From contig JAUHYJ010000137.1 in the NCBI GenBank assembly GCA_030425785.1, forward strand, positions 1 through 8,389: a DNA stretch of 8,389 nucleotides. Reading direction: 5' to 3'. The first letter of the stretch is position 1. Each line of letters opens with the position of its first letter. Positions 1-6,318 of the stretch are shown here, piece after piece. Source of the DNA: Acidimicrobiia bacterium (GTDB lineage: Bacteria; Actinomycetota; Acidimicrobiia; Acidimicrobiales; Ilumatobacteraceae). Both the position numbers and the translations under genes were made by a program. The notes below the pieces were generated by a model that was given only the letters and a program-made list of their open reading frames with translations, did no database searches and was not told the DNA's origin.

Positions 1-39
1 ACAGCGGGCACCCAGATCTGGATCAGCCGACCCACGTGA
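1..39 (+). CDS. Possible C-terminal end of an upstream gene (partial)
   Basis: Frame 1 reads twelve codons (TAGTQIWISRPT) before a TGA at 37-39. Ten of these twelve codons end in G or C, the highest share of the three forward frames here and in keeping with the genes of this window. The stop lies 33 bases before the PRC-barrel ATG, so the two genes could be co-transcribed. The stretch is far too short to identify a product, and it could equally be non-coding. Confidence 0.25.
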   Translation, partial: TAGTQIWISRPT

Positions 40-59
40 GGATCACACGGGGTCGGTGC

Positions 60-65
60 AGGAGG
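60..65 (+). promoter_or_regulatory. Strong Shine-Dalgarno of the PRC-barrel gene
   Basis: AGGAGG lies seven bases before the ATG at 73. It fixes that start and sets this gene apart from most others in the window, which lack a Shine-Dalgarno and look leaderless. Confidence 0.75.
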
Positions 66-72
66 GACCGCC

Positions 73-429
73 ATGCAGTACCGACGCCGCGACGACCACT
101 CGCTCGACGCGATCCTGACCGGGCGCATCGTGCTCGACGAGTACGGCATCCGCCTCGGCACGGTGACCGACGTCGTGTTCGCCCCGGACGCACACTCACC
201 CGACTACCTGATCGTCGACCCCGGCCCCCTCCGACGTGCCCGCTACGTGCCGACCCTGGGCGCGTGCCAGACGCCCCAGGGCGCCATCATCGTCCCGTGG
301 GACCGCGATTGGTTCCGCCTCGCGCCCGCCGCAGGGGGCCGCCCGCTCCTGCGCGACGACGAGCGTCGCCGCCTCCGCGCCCACTACACCAGCCGGCCGT
401 CCCGCCTCGTCGGCCGCCCCCTCGCGTAA
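73..429 (+). CDS. PRC-barrel domain protein
   Basis: A 118-residue soluble protein. Residues about 17-84 have the pattern of a PRC-barrel: a G-R-I-V strand, then D-x-x-G-x-R-L-G-T-V-T-D-V-V-F, then P-D-Y-L-I-V-D and later R-Y-V-P and I-I-V-P-W strands. PRC-barrels are small beta folds known from the photosynthetic reaction-centre H subunit, from RimM and from many stand-alone proteins of unknown role, so no specific reaction can be assigned. The tail (about 85-118) is rich in Arg and Leu and looks partly disordered. There are no membrane segments and no signal peptide. The start is fixed by a strong AGGAGG. It converges on the acyl-AMP ligase gene, with a palindromic element between them. The domain call is fairly good; the function is unknown. 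Confidence 0.8.
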   Translation: MQYRRRDDHSLDAILTGRIVLDEYGIRLGTVTDVVFAPDAHSPDYLIVDPGPLRRARYVPTLGACQTPQGAIIVPWDRDWFRLAPAAGGRPLLRDDERRRLRAHYTSRPSRLVGRPLA

Positions 430-438
430 CCGACGCCT

Positions 439-569
439 TTCTGGTCGGAAGTTCCGCCGGCCACCACGACCACATCACCGTTCTGGTCGGAGGAATGGAC
501 CGCATGTGGTCGGTTTCTGCGACCAGAACGGTGATGTGGGGCGGCGGAGCGCCGGAACTCCGACCAGAA
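439..569. repeat. 131-bp imperfect palindrome with six TGGTCG half-sites
   Basis: This lies between the two convergent genes. The ends are inverted copies of TTCTGGTCGG (439-448 against 560-569) and pair for about 17 bp with one bulge. After a poorly paired stretch a perfect 20-bp arm follows, CCACATCACCGTTCTGGTCG at 470-489 with its reverse complement at 520-539, around a 30-base loop (490-519). TGGTCG occurs on the plus strand at 442, 484 and 507, and as CGACCA at 467, 520 and 561. It could be a bidirectional transcription barrier, a REP/MITE-like repeat or an array of protein-binding sites. There is no T-tract for a classical terminator, and no clean target-site duplication was found next to the ends. 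Confidence 0.8.
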
Positions 570-586
570 CGACGGGGGCGGGCGCG

Positions 587-2302
587 TCAGTGGACGAGGT
601 CGAGCTGCTCGGACAGGTACAGCTCTTTGCACTTGGCGCGCTGCAGCTTGCCCGAACTGGTCTTCGGCAGGGTGCCGGGCTGCACGAGCATGATGTCGCG
701 CGGCGGCAGGCCACACACCTCGAGGGTGCGATGGTGGATGTCGTGGCCGACGACGTCGAGATCGACGTCGTCACCCTTGGTGCGCACCTCGGCGACGACG
801 ACGACCGACTCCTTGCCCTTGTAGCCCTCCATGCCGAACGCGATCACGTTGCCGGCGCGGACCCCACCGAGCCCACCGACCGCGCGTTCGATGTCCTCGG
901 GGAAGACGTTACGGCCGCCGACGATGATGACGTCCTTGATGCGCCCGCACAGGACGAGCTGACCGTCGAGCACGTAGGCCAGGTCGCCGGTGCACAGCCA
1001 ATCGTCCTCGAACAGCGCCTGAGTCGCATCCTCGCGCTGGTAGTAGCCGGGCGTCACCGAGGTGCCGCGCAGCAACAGCTCGCCGACGTGACGTTCGGGC
1101 AGCGGCTCGCGGGTGTCGGGGTCGACCACCCGGAGCTCCATGCCCGGCACGGCGGTGCCGAGCAAGGGTAGGCGCCGCGCACGCACGGCGAGGTCGTCGG
1201 GGTCGTCGATCTCGACCGGCTTCGCGACTCGGGTGCGTTCGAGCACCTCGCGGTCGACCGTGTCACAGCGCAGCCCGGCACCGCGACGCGGGAACGACGC
1301 CCCGATCGCGGTCTCGGCCATGCCGAATGCCGGGAACACGGCGCCGGGATCGAACCCGAACGGCGCCGCCGCCTCGCAGAACGCCTCGACCGCCTTCGGG
1401 TCGACCGGCTCGGCTCCCGACAGCGCCAGCGTCAGCGAGGACAGGTCGAGCTCGCGGCCCTTCTTGGCCGCGAGCCGCAGCGCGCGGGTGGCGAGCACCC
1501 AGGAGAAGTTCGGGCCCGCGGTGGCCGTGCCGCCCCAGTCCGAGATCCACTCCATCCACGCGAGCGGGTGCGCCATGAAGTCCTGCGGCGCGGCCTGGAC
1601 GAGCTGGACGCCCGAGGTCATCGGGATCGCGAGGAAGCCGACCAACCCCATGTCGTGATAGAGCGGGAGCCACGACACCATGACCTCGCCGTCGGTCAGC
1701 TCGGCGGCGTCGGCACAGGCGTCGATGTTCGCCGTCAGCACCCGGTCGGGGATCATCACGCCCTTCGGCTCGCTGGTCGACCCCGACGTGTACTGGAGGA
1801 TCACGAGACGGTCCGGGTCACGCCCGGGCAGCTCGAGCCGATCGCCGGATGGGACGTTCGGTGCACCCGGCAGCACCGTGCCCATCGGCTCGATCGGCGG
1901 GTCGCCGGGGGCGGCCTCGTAGAACGGGGCGAGCTGGTCGTCGATCAGCACGAGCTTGGCGTCGCCGTGGCGGATCCGGGCGCGCGTCGAGGTGACGAAC
2001 TCGTCGAGCGAACCCATCCGCATCGGCAACGGCAACACCATCGAGGCGATGCCCGCCATCCAGCAGCCACGCACGATCGTCATCAGCTCGCGGCTGGTCG
2101 GGCCGAGCACGGCGACGTGGTCGCCCGGCAGCAGCCCCTTGGACTGCAGCGCGGCACCGACGGCCCGCGCCTCGTCGTGGATCTGACGCCACGGGACGAA
2201 CACCGGCCCGTCCGGTGCCACCGAGTGGCCGACGAACCGGACGCCGGTGTCACGGTCGGCGGCGCGTTCGAGCCGTTCGATCGTCGTGAGGGTCGAACTC
2301 AT
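587..2302 (-). CDS. Fatty-acyl-AMP ligase / fatty-acyl-CoA synthetase (FadD-like)
   Basis: A 571-residue ANL-superfamily enzyme that activates a fatty acid with ATP to acyl-adenylate, for transfer to an acyl carrier protein or to CoA. The phosphate-binding loop YTSGSTSEPKGV is at 171-182. SWLPLYHDMGL at 210-220, the GAEPV stretch at 296-300 and FGMAET at 326-331 follow. TGD is at 438-440, GRIKDVIIVGGRNVFPEDIE at 453-472, and the C-terminal TSSGK at 548-552 carries the adenylation lysine K552. The YHDMGL motif, and the stretch around 349-392 that seems to match the extra FAAL segment, favour an AMP ligase (FAAL) over a CoA ligase. Such enzymes usually feed polyketide or lipid assembly, but none of those genes is visible here. 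An in-frame extension upstream of ATG 2302 would run through the guanine deaminase gene and is rejected. Confidence 0.9.
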   Translation of the reverse strand: MSSTLTTIERLERAADRDTGVRFVGHSVAPDGPVFVPWRQIHDEARAVGAALQSKGLLPGDHVAVLGPTSRELMTIVRGCWMAGIASMVLPLPMRMGSLDEFVTSTRARIRHGDAKLVLIDDQLAPFYEAAPGDPPIEPMGTVLPGAPNVPSGDRLELPGRDPDRLVILQYTSGSTSEPKGVMIPDRVLTANIDACADAAELTDGEVMVSWLPLYHDMGLVGFLAIPMTSGVQLVQAAPQDFMAHPLAWMEWISDWGGTATAGPNFSWVLATRALRLAAKKGRELDLSSLTLALSGAEPVDPKAVEAFCEAAAPFGFDPGAVFPAFGMAETAIGASFPRRGAGLRCDTVDREVLERTRVAKPVEIDDPDDLAVRARRLPLLGTAVPGMELRVVDPDTREPLPERHVGELLLRGTSVTPGYYQREDATQALFEDDWLCTGDLAYVLDGQLVLCGRIKDVIIVGGRNVFPEDIERAVGGLGGVRAGNVIAFGMEGYKGKESVVVVAEVRTKGDDVDLDVVGHDIHHRTLEVCGLPPRDIMLVQPGTLPKTSSGKLQRAKCKELYLSEQLDLVH

Positions 2303-2310
2303 GCGCGTCG

Positions 2311-2316
2311 ACGCTA
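2311..2316 (-). promoter_or_regulatory. Putative -10 of the acyl-AMP ligase gene
   Basis: On the minus strand TAGCGT, preceded by GC, ends eight bases before the ATG at 2302. It fits the TAnnnT form seen before other genes here, with slightly wider spacing, so the transcript would have a leader of about 0-2 bases. No Shine-Dalgarno is visible. Confidence 0.45.
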
Positions 2317-2352
2317 GCCGCGCCTGTGGAGATGCGTCGGGTACGCGTGCGC

Positions 2353-2358
2353 GAGAGT
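2353..2358 (+). promoter_or_regulatory. Putative -10 for a leaderless guaD transcript
   Basis: GCGAGAGT (hexamer GAGAGT) ends six bases before GTG 2365. The same arrangement precedes the GTG starts at 5449 (minus strand) and 7898. The GAGAG could instead serve as a weak Shine-Dalgarno; either reading supports the start at 2365. Confidence 0.5.
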
Positions 2359-2364
2359 GTCGCC

Positions 2365-3621
2365 GTGACGTCGATCCGTGCGACCATCCTGCAGACGCCC
2401 GCCGCTGATCGGCTCGAGGTGTCGACCGACCGGGTGGTGCGGGTCGAGGCCGGCCGGATCGTCGGCATCGACGCCACCGGTGATCACGGCGGACACGTCG
2501 ACGTGACGCTGCCCGACGACGTCGTGCTCGTCCCCGGGTTCGTCGACACCCACCTCCACGCGCCGCAATGGCCCCAGCTCGGGACGGCGCTCGACCAACC
2601 GCTCGACCGGTGGTTGTTCGAGTACACGTTCCCGCTCGAGGCCCGCTTCGTCGACACCGACCTCGCCCGGCGGGTGTGGGACGACATGGTGCCGAGCCTG
2701 CTGCGCCACGGCACGACGTCGGTCGCGTACTACGGCTCGATCCACGAGGACGCGACCCTCGCGCTGGCCGAGGCGTGCGCGTCCCACGGCCAGCGCGCCC
2801 TGATCGGTCGGTGCGCGATGGACCATCCGGAGGGCACACCCGAGTGGTACCGCGACGGCGGCCCACGCGAGGCCGTCGATGCGAGCGGACGCTCGATCGA
2901 GGCGATCCGCGCGCTCGACGACGCACTCGTCGCCCCGATCGTCACGCCCCGCTTCGTCCCGGCGTGCACCGACGCAGCACTGCTCGGTCTCGCCGAGCTC
3001 GCCGCCGAGACCGGCACGACCGTCCAGACCCACTGCTCCGAGGGCGACTGGGAGCACGGCCACGTCCTCGAGCGGTGCGGTGTCACCGACAGCGTCGCTC
3101 TCGACCGGTTCGGCCTGCTACGGCCCAACACCGTGCTCGCGCACGCGACGCACCTGTCCGACGACGACCGATCGCTGATCGCCGAGCGCAGCGCCGGGGT
3201 CGCCCACTGCCCCTTGTCGAACGTCTACTTCGCCGACCGCGCCTTCAGCGCGCGGCGGGCGATCGACGCCGGGTTGCGGGTCGGGCTCGGTACCGACGTG
3301 GCCGGTGGGCCGAGCCCGTCGTTGCTCGCCCAGTGCGGTCACGCCGTCGCAGCGTCACAGCGACTCGTCGACGAGGGCGATCCGGCCGCCCGCATCGACA
3401 CGACGACCGCGTTCTGGATGGCGACGGCCGGTGGTGCCGACCTGCTCGGCATCGACGCCGGCGTGCTCGAGCCCGGGCGCTGGTTCGACGCCGTGGCGAT
3501 CCGGCTACCGGCTGCGGCCCAGTGGGACGACGACTGGCCGTCGCGCTTCGAGCGTCTCGTCCGCCTCGCCGGTGCGTCGGAGATCGAGCGGGTCTGGGTC
3601 GGCGGGCGTCAGGTCGTCTGA
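2365..3621 (+). CDS. guaD: Guanine deaminase
   Basis: A 418-residue zinc amidohydrolase that hydrolyses guanine to xanthine and ammonia in purine catabolism or salvage. Metal ligands expected from the family are all visible: H63 and H65 in PGFVDTHLHAPQ, H223 in QTHCSE, H260 in VLAHATHLS and D311 in GLGTDVAGG. E226 fits the catalytic acid. Q68 after the HxH motif and R196-F197 in IVTPRF match the guanine-contacting residues known from human guanine deaminase, which separates it from other TRZ/ATZ hydrolases. Length is near the usual 430-450. I chose GTG 2365 because a -10-like GAGAGT or weak GAGAG sits just upstream; ATG 2332 or GTG 2326 would add 11 or 13 Arg-rich residues. It diverges from the acyl-AMP ligase gene, and its 3' end overlaps the convergent SRPBCC gene by 13 bp. 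Confidence 0.92.
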   Translation: MTSIRATILQTPAADRLEVSTDRVVRVEAGRIVGIDATGDHGGHVDVTLPDDVVLVPGFVDTHLHAPQWPQLGTALDQPLDRWLFEYTFPLEARFVDTDLARRVWDDMVPSLLRHGTTSVAYYGSIHEDATLALAEACASHGQRALIGRCAMDHPEGTPEWYRDGGPREAVDASGRSIEAIRALDDALVAPIVTPRFVPACTDAALLGLAELAAETGTTVQTHCSEGDWEHGHVLERCGVTDSVALDRFGLLRPNTVLAHATHLSDDDRSLIAERSAGVAHCPLSNVYFADRAFSARRAIDAGLRVGLGTDVAGGPSPSLLAQCGHAVAASQRLVDEGDPAARIDTTTAFWMATAGGADLLGIDAGVLEPGRWFDAVAIRLPAAAQWDDDWPSRFERLVRLAGASEIERVWVGGRQVV

Positions 3622-4097
3622 TCGCGCTCGGACGAGCCCGACTCGGCCGTGGCCGCGAGCGCCGCCAGGGTGCCATCGATGCTCTGCAGGGTGTGTGCGC
3701 GTCGGTCGCCGACGCCGGTCGCCAGGCGAGCGACCGCGTGGAACCAGCGCGGCCGACGGTCGGTCCACGACTCGGTCACGCGACAGCCCGCCTCGGTCGG
3801 CTCGATGTCGTACGACCAGTGCGAGACCGGGATCAGCCGCACGAGGTCGACGTCGAACCCGACCCGGCGGCACGGGTCGGCGTCGGTGATCGTGGCGACC
3901 GTCGACCAGCGGCGCCACCCGTTGCTGTTGCGGCCCTTGAAGCGAGCGCCGGGCGACGGGCCGGTCGCGCCGCCGAGCCACCGCCCGCCGTCGTTCTCGT
4001 CCGACCACTCACCCATGCGCGCGAGATCGGCGACGAGCGACCACACCACCTCGGGCGAAGCGGCGACGTCGCGGGAGGCGGAGACGGTGTCGGCCAT
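3609..4097 (-). CDS. SRPBCC (START-like) family protein
   Basis: A 162-residue soluble protein. The N-terminus (SASRDVAASPEVVWSLVADLARMGEWSDEN, about 6-35) is the classic opening of the SRPBCC / polyketide cyclase-like helix-grip fold: first strand, then the A-S-P-E-x-V-W helix, then the M-G-E-W-S turn. Later G-A-R-F-K-G-R-N and the W-S-Y-D-I-E-P-T-E-A-G-C-R-V-T-E-S-W strands continue the sheet, and a long C-terminal helix (about 120-150) closes the ligand cavity. Members bind hydrophobic ligands or act as cyclases, dehydrases or lipid carriers; the ligand here cannot be read from sequence. It lies 18 bp downstream of the zinc-ribbon gene, with its own TACGAT box in the gap, and its 3' end overlaps guaD on the other strand. 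The family call is firm; the function is open. Confidence 0.85.
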   Translation of the reverse strand: MADTVSASRDVAASPEVVWSLVADLARMGEWSDENDGGRWLGGATGPSPGARFKGRNSNGWRRWSTVATITDADPCRRVGFDVDLVRLIPVSHWSYDIEPTEAGCRVTESWTDRRPRWFHAVARLATGVGDRRAHTLQSIDGTLAALAATAESGSSERDQTT

Positions 4098-4103
4098 CTC
4101 GCG

Positions 4104-4109
4104 ATCGTA
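4104..4109 (-). promoter_or_regulatory. Putative -10 for a leaderless SRPBCC transcript
   Basis: On the minus strand TACGAT ends exactly six bases before the ATG at 4097 and is preceded by CGTCGC. The zinc-ribbon gene's box is preceded by the same six bases. It lies within the 18-bp gap between the two genes, so the SRPBCC gene probably has its own start site despite the operon-like spacing. No Shine-Dalgarno is present. Confidence 0.6.
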
Positions 4110-4115
4110 GCGACG

Positions 4116-4427
4116 TCACTCGCTGCCGGGCAGCCGTTGGGGCAGGTGGCCGTCTCGCCGGGCGGAGATCTGGTCCGCGTCGCACACCCGGCACAGGAAC
4201 TCGCGTTGAATCCCCTGGATCGACATCTGCGATCCGCGCGACTTCTCGACGATCACCCGCGGTGCGGCCTCCATCTCCGTGCCACCGCACCTGGCGCAGG
4301 ACGGGCGCGGATCGCGGATCCAGGTGGCGCCGCACTGCTCGCAGGTGAGCTCGATCGTGTCGTCGGGCTGCCGCTCGCCGCGCAGGTACTCATCGGTGCC
4401 GCAGGTGGTGCACTCGATCTCGACCAT
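4116..4427 (-). CDS. Small zinc-ribbon protein with four CxxC knuckles
   Basis: A 103-residue protein with four CxxC pairs at C6/C9, C29/C32, C44/C47 and C79/C82, enough ligands for two zinc sites. The first two pairs, in the setting I-E-C-T-T-C-G and L-T-C-E-Q-C-G, resemble a zinc ribbon. The third, S-C-A-R-C-G-G-T, is rubredoxin- or treble-clef-like, and the fourth, F-L-C-R-V-C, lies in the C-terminal part. Such proteins bind nucleic acid or partner proteins, but I recognise no named family, and the neighbours (an SRPBCC protein and a membrane protein) do not suggest a pathway. There is no membrane segment. The ATG at 4427 is supported by a TAGCCT box six bases upstream. Confidence 0.75.
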   Translation of the reverse strand: MVEIECTTCGTDEYLRGERQPDDTIELTCEQCGATWIRDPRPSCARCGGTEMEAAPRVIVEKSRGSQMSIQGIQREFLCRVCDADQISARRDGHLPQRLPGSE

Positions 4428-4433
4428 GCGCCG

Positions 4434-4439
4434 AGGCTA
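4434..4439 (-). promoter_or_regulatory. Putative -10 for a leaderless zinc-ribbon transcript
   Basis: On the minus strand TAGCCT, preceded by CGTCGC, ends exactly six bases before the ATG at 4427. The box falls in the 23-bp gap after the membrane-protein gene. Confidence 0.6.
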
Positions 4440-4450
4440 GCGACGCCCGC

Positions 4451-5449
4451 TCAGCCGACCGTCGGGGGCGTCGGTGGCGACGGAGCGGTCGAGGGCGGGA
4501 CCGGCGACGTCGGCTCGTCCCGGTCGCGAAGCGAGCGGGCGACGACCACGACCACCAGGACCAGCCCGAGCAGGGCGACGACCGCCGCCGACACCGCGCC
4601 GTCGAACGTCTCGGCGAGGAGCGACGTCGTGGCGATGGTGGCGCCGACGATGCCGAGCACCATCAGCACCAACTCCTCGAACCGGACTCCGTACACGACC
4701 ACCGCCAAGGCGATCAGGGTGGCGACGCCGGGGGCGAAGCGGTCGGAGATGTCCCACAGCATGAAACCGCCGACGTAGGCCATCACGCCGGCCCCCACCT
4801 CGACCACCAACCCTGGGCGGACCGCCTCGGTGTGGGCGGCCGCGAAGAGCGCCGCTCCCACTGCGATCAGGACGAGCCCTGCCACCACGGGTTCGCCGTC
4901 GACCGCGTCGAAGAACGCGCCGACGGTCACCCCGGCACCCACGAGCGCACCGAGCGCCTGCAGGGGCCGGTCGCGATTTCGCCAGAGCACCGCACTCGAC
5001 AGCAGCATGCCGACACCCACGGCGACGCCGACCCAGGGACTGTCACGTCCACCGGTCTCGTCGGCGAGCAGCCCGGCGGCGAAGCTCACACCGCCGACGC
5101 CGAGTGTGGTGACGTAGCCGGCGACTCGGTCGGTCCCCGGCTCGTCGAACGAGAACAACCAGTGACCGACGGCGACGCCAATGACGGCGATCGCAACGGC
5201 CACCGTCAACCGGCCGGCGAACGCGAGGTCGTCCCACGCGTTGCCGATCGCCATCGCGCCGCCGCTGAGCGCGAACACACTGCCGACGTACACGGCCACC
5301 TCGGCCGCCAGCGACAGCCGCCGCGGACGCTCGGCGACCGCGGCGCCCGTTTCTTCGAAGCGGCGGATCGCATCGCGCTGCTCTGGTGTGATGAGGCCGG
5401 CCGCGACCCACGTCGACGACCGGCGATCGAGATCGTCGGTGCGTCCCAC
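4451..5449 (-). CDS. DUF2157-like multi-spanning membrane protein
   Basis: A 332-residue integral membrane protein. A soluble N-terminus (1-45) contains W-V-A-A-G-L-I-T-P-E-Q-R-D-A-I, the short helix typical of the DUF2157 family. About ten hydrophobic segments follow, at roughly 46-68, 80-99, 109-128, 138-156, 162-180, 187-205, 211-230, 238-255, 258-278 and 285-305. The C-terminal 26 residues are a Pro/Ser/Thr-rich tail starting after an R-S-L-R-D-R-D stop-transfer. No catalytic motif is evident and the family has no settled function. The GTG start is supported by GAGACT six bases upstream and by the position of the N-terminal domain. It is divergent from purN, with 152 bp between the start codons. 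The DUF2157 label is from pattern memory; the membrane topology is clear. Confidence 0.75.
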   Translation of the reverse strand: MGRTDDLDRRSSTWVAAGLITPEQRDAIRRFEETGAAVAERPRRLSLAAEVAVYVGSVFALSGGAMAIGNAWDDLAFAGRLTVAVAIAVIGVAVGHWLFSFDEPGTDRVAGYVTTLGVGGVSFAAGLLADETGGRDSPWVGVAVGVGMLLSSAVLWRNRDRPLQALGALVGAGVTVGAFFDAVDGEPVVAGLVLIAVGAALFAAAHTEAVRPGLVVEVGAGVMAYVGGFMLWDISDRFAPGVATLIALAVVVYGVRFEELVLMVLGIVGATIATTSLLAETFDGAVSAAVVALLGLVLVVVVVARSLRDRDEPTSPVPPSTAPSPPTPPTVG

Positions 5450-5455
5450 GTCCTC

Positions 5456-5461
5456 AGTCTC
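5456..5461 (-). promoter_or_regulatory. Putative -10 for the leaderless membrane-protein transcript
   Basis: On the minus strand GCGAGACT (hexamer GAGACT) ends six bases before GTG 5449. It matches the forms before the GTG starts at 2365 and 7898. The following GAGG is only two bases from the start codon, too close for a usual Shine-Dalgarno. Confidence 0.5.
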
Positions 5462-5566
5462 GCGCCCTCGTACCTCGGGGCCCAGTGACCAACGGCCCGA
5501 GGGATGGGCGGTGGGTGGGTGATCCGCCGCTCACCGGACGCCGACGCGGATTTTTCGTTCAGCTCC

Positions 5567-5588
5567 GCGCGCGATCGGCATCGCGCGC
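5567..5588. promoter_or_regulatory. Perfect 9-bp inverted repeat upstream of purN, possible operator
   Basis: GCGCGCGAT and its exact reverse complement ATCGCGCGC flank the four bases CGGC. The repeat ends one base before the purN TACCTT box, so it covers the spacer and any -35 region. A bound dimer would block RNA polymerase. With a leaderless start it would not be transcribed, so an RNA hairpin role is unlikely. That it is an operator, and which regulator would bind it, are inference. Confidence 0.45.
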
Positions 5589-5589
5589 C

Positions 5590-5595
5590 TACCTT
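5590..5595 (+). promoter_or_regulatory. Putative -10 for a leaderless purN transcript
   Basis: TACCTT ends exactly six bases before the ATG at 5602. No Shine-Dalgarno precedes that ATG, which fits a transcript starting at or next to the start codon. No convincing -35 hexamer is seen at the usual distance. Confidence 0.6.
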
Positions 5596-5601
5596 CGATG
5601 C

Positions 5602-6228
5602 ATGGCGACCGCGCACACCACGACGACCGGGGCTCGGACCCGGCTGGTCGTGCTCGTGTCGGGCGGTGGCACCAACCTCCAAGCGATCCTCGACGCCTGC
5701 TCGACCGACGAGCTGCCGGCCGAGGTCGTCGCCGTCGTGTCCGATCGGGCCGACGCCCACGGCCTCGCCCGGGCGGCCCGTGCCGGTGTGCCGTCGGTGC
5801 ACGTCGGACGGCTCCCCGACGAGCAACGGCGCGACTACGACGCGCGACTCGCCGACATCGTCGCCGGCTTCGGTCCCGACCTCGTGGTCCTCGCCGGGTG
5901 GATGCGCATCCTCACGAGCGACTTCCTCGGCTGGTTTCCGCATCGCGTCATCAACCTGCACCCGGCGCTGCCCGGTGAGCTCCCGGGGACGCGTGCCATC
6001 GAGCGCGCCTGGGACGAGGCGATGGCCGGCCAGCGCACACGATCCGGCGTCATGGTGCACTACGTCCCCGACGAGGGCGTCGACGACGGGCCCGTCATCG
6101 CCAGCGCCGAGGTGCCGATCCGGCCCGACGATTCGCTCGACTCGTTCGAAGCCCGGGTCCACGCGACCGAGCACCGCCTGCTCGTCGACACGATCCGCCA
6201 ACTCTGCCACGCCGCGACGACGCACTGA
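5602..6228 (+). CDS. purN: Phosphoribosylglycinamide formyltransferase (GAR transformylase)
   Basis: A 208-residue cytosolic enzyme of de novo purine synthesis. It transfers the formyl group of 10-formyltetrahydrofolate to GAR, giving FGAR. The phosphate-binding loop VLVSGGGTNLQAIL is at 17-30, SDR at 47-49 and LAGWMRIL at 97-104. NLHP at 118-121 supplies catalytic N118 and H120, and DEGVDDGPVI at 157-166 supplies D161, so the Asn-His-Asp set is intact. Length matches the family (about 190-215). The segment at 123-145, ending E-A-M-A-G-Q-R-T-R, seems a little longer than in E. coli PurN. I chose ATG 5602 over an in-frame ATG at 5485: the extra 39 residues are Arg-rich, cross the inverted repeat and precede the conserved fold. 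guaB follows 90 bp downstream, so one purine transcript is plausible. Confidence 0.95.
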   Translation: MATAHTTTTGARTRLVVLVSGGGTNLQAILDACSTDELPAEVVAVVSDRADAHGLARAARAGVPSVHVGRLPDEQRRDYDARLADIVAGFGPDLVVLAGWMRILTSDFLGWFPHRVINLHPALPGELPGTRAIERAWDEAMAGQRTRSGVMVHYVPDEGVDDGPVIASAEVPIRPDDSLDSFEARVHATEHRLLVDTIRQLCHAATTH

Positions 6229-6250
6229 CGACGCACTGACGACCCACTGA
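6218..6250 (+). repeat. Three 11-bp tandem repeats across the purN stop codon
   Basis: CGACGCACTGA at 6218 and 6229 is followed by CGACCCACTGA at 6240, and a fourth unit begins (CGACCC) at 6251. The first unit contains the purN stop. Because the unit is 11 bp long, its TGA falls in a different frame in each copy (6226, 6237 and 6248), giving a stop in all three frames. It probably arose by slippage; whether it has a use is unknown. Confidence 0.8.
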
Positions 6251-6307
6251 CGACCCGCCACCGACGACACCCACCCGACGACCAGCACGATCCCTGCGAG
6301 CACGAAC

Positions 6308-6312
6308 AGGAG
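6308..6312 (+). promoter_or_regulatory. Shine-Dalgarno deciding the TTG start of guaB
   Basis: AGGAG lies six bases before TTG 6319. It supports this rare start codon and indicates that guaB is translated from a leadered or polycistronic message, unlike purN. No -10-like box sits six bases before the TTG. Confidence 0.7.
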
Positions 6313-6318
6313 CGCACC

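Noticed and set aside
439..569. CRISPR array
   Set aside because: The TGGTCG copies alternate in orientation at unequal distances, without direct repeats or regular spacers; the structure is a palindrome.
439..569. Classical rho-independent terminator
   Set aside because: There is no T-tract on either strand after the stem and the loop is 30 bases. A termination role remains possible but not by the standard pattern.
36..824. A 262-codon plus-strand frame over the PRC-barrel gene and the palindrome
   Set aside because: It overlaps the PRC-barrel gene in a different frame and runs antisense into the acyl-AMP ligase. Its translation is Arg/Pro-rich and it has no Shine-Dalgarno.
2303..2926. N-terminal extension of the acyl-AMP ligase up to 2926
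   Set aside because: It would lie antisense over the well-supported guaD gene; the 571-residue form from ATG 2302 already has the full family length.
2568..4778. A 736-codon plus-strand open frame across guaD and the minus-strand genes
   Set aside because: It is a shadow of guaD and of three minus-strand genes, with an Arg/Ala/Pro-rich translation typical of wrong frames in GC-rich DNA.
5485..5601. N-terminal 39-residue extension of PurN from ATG 5485
   Set aside because: It precedes the conserved fold, is Arg-rich, covers the inverted repeat and the -10 box, and would make the protein longer than the family.
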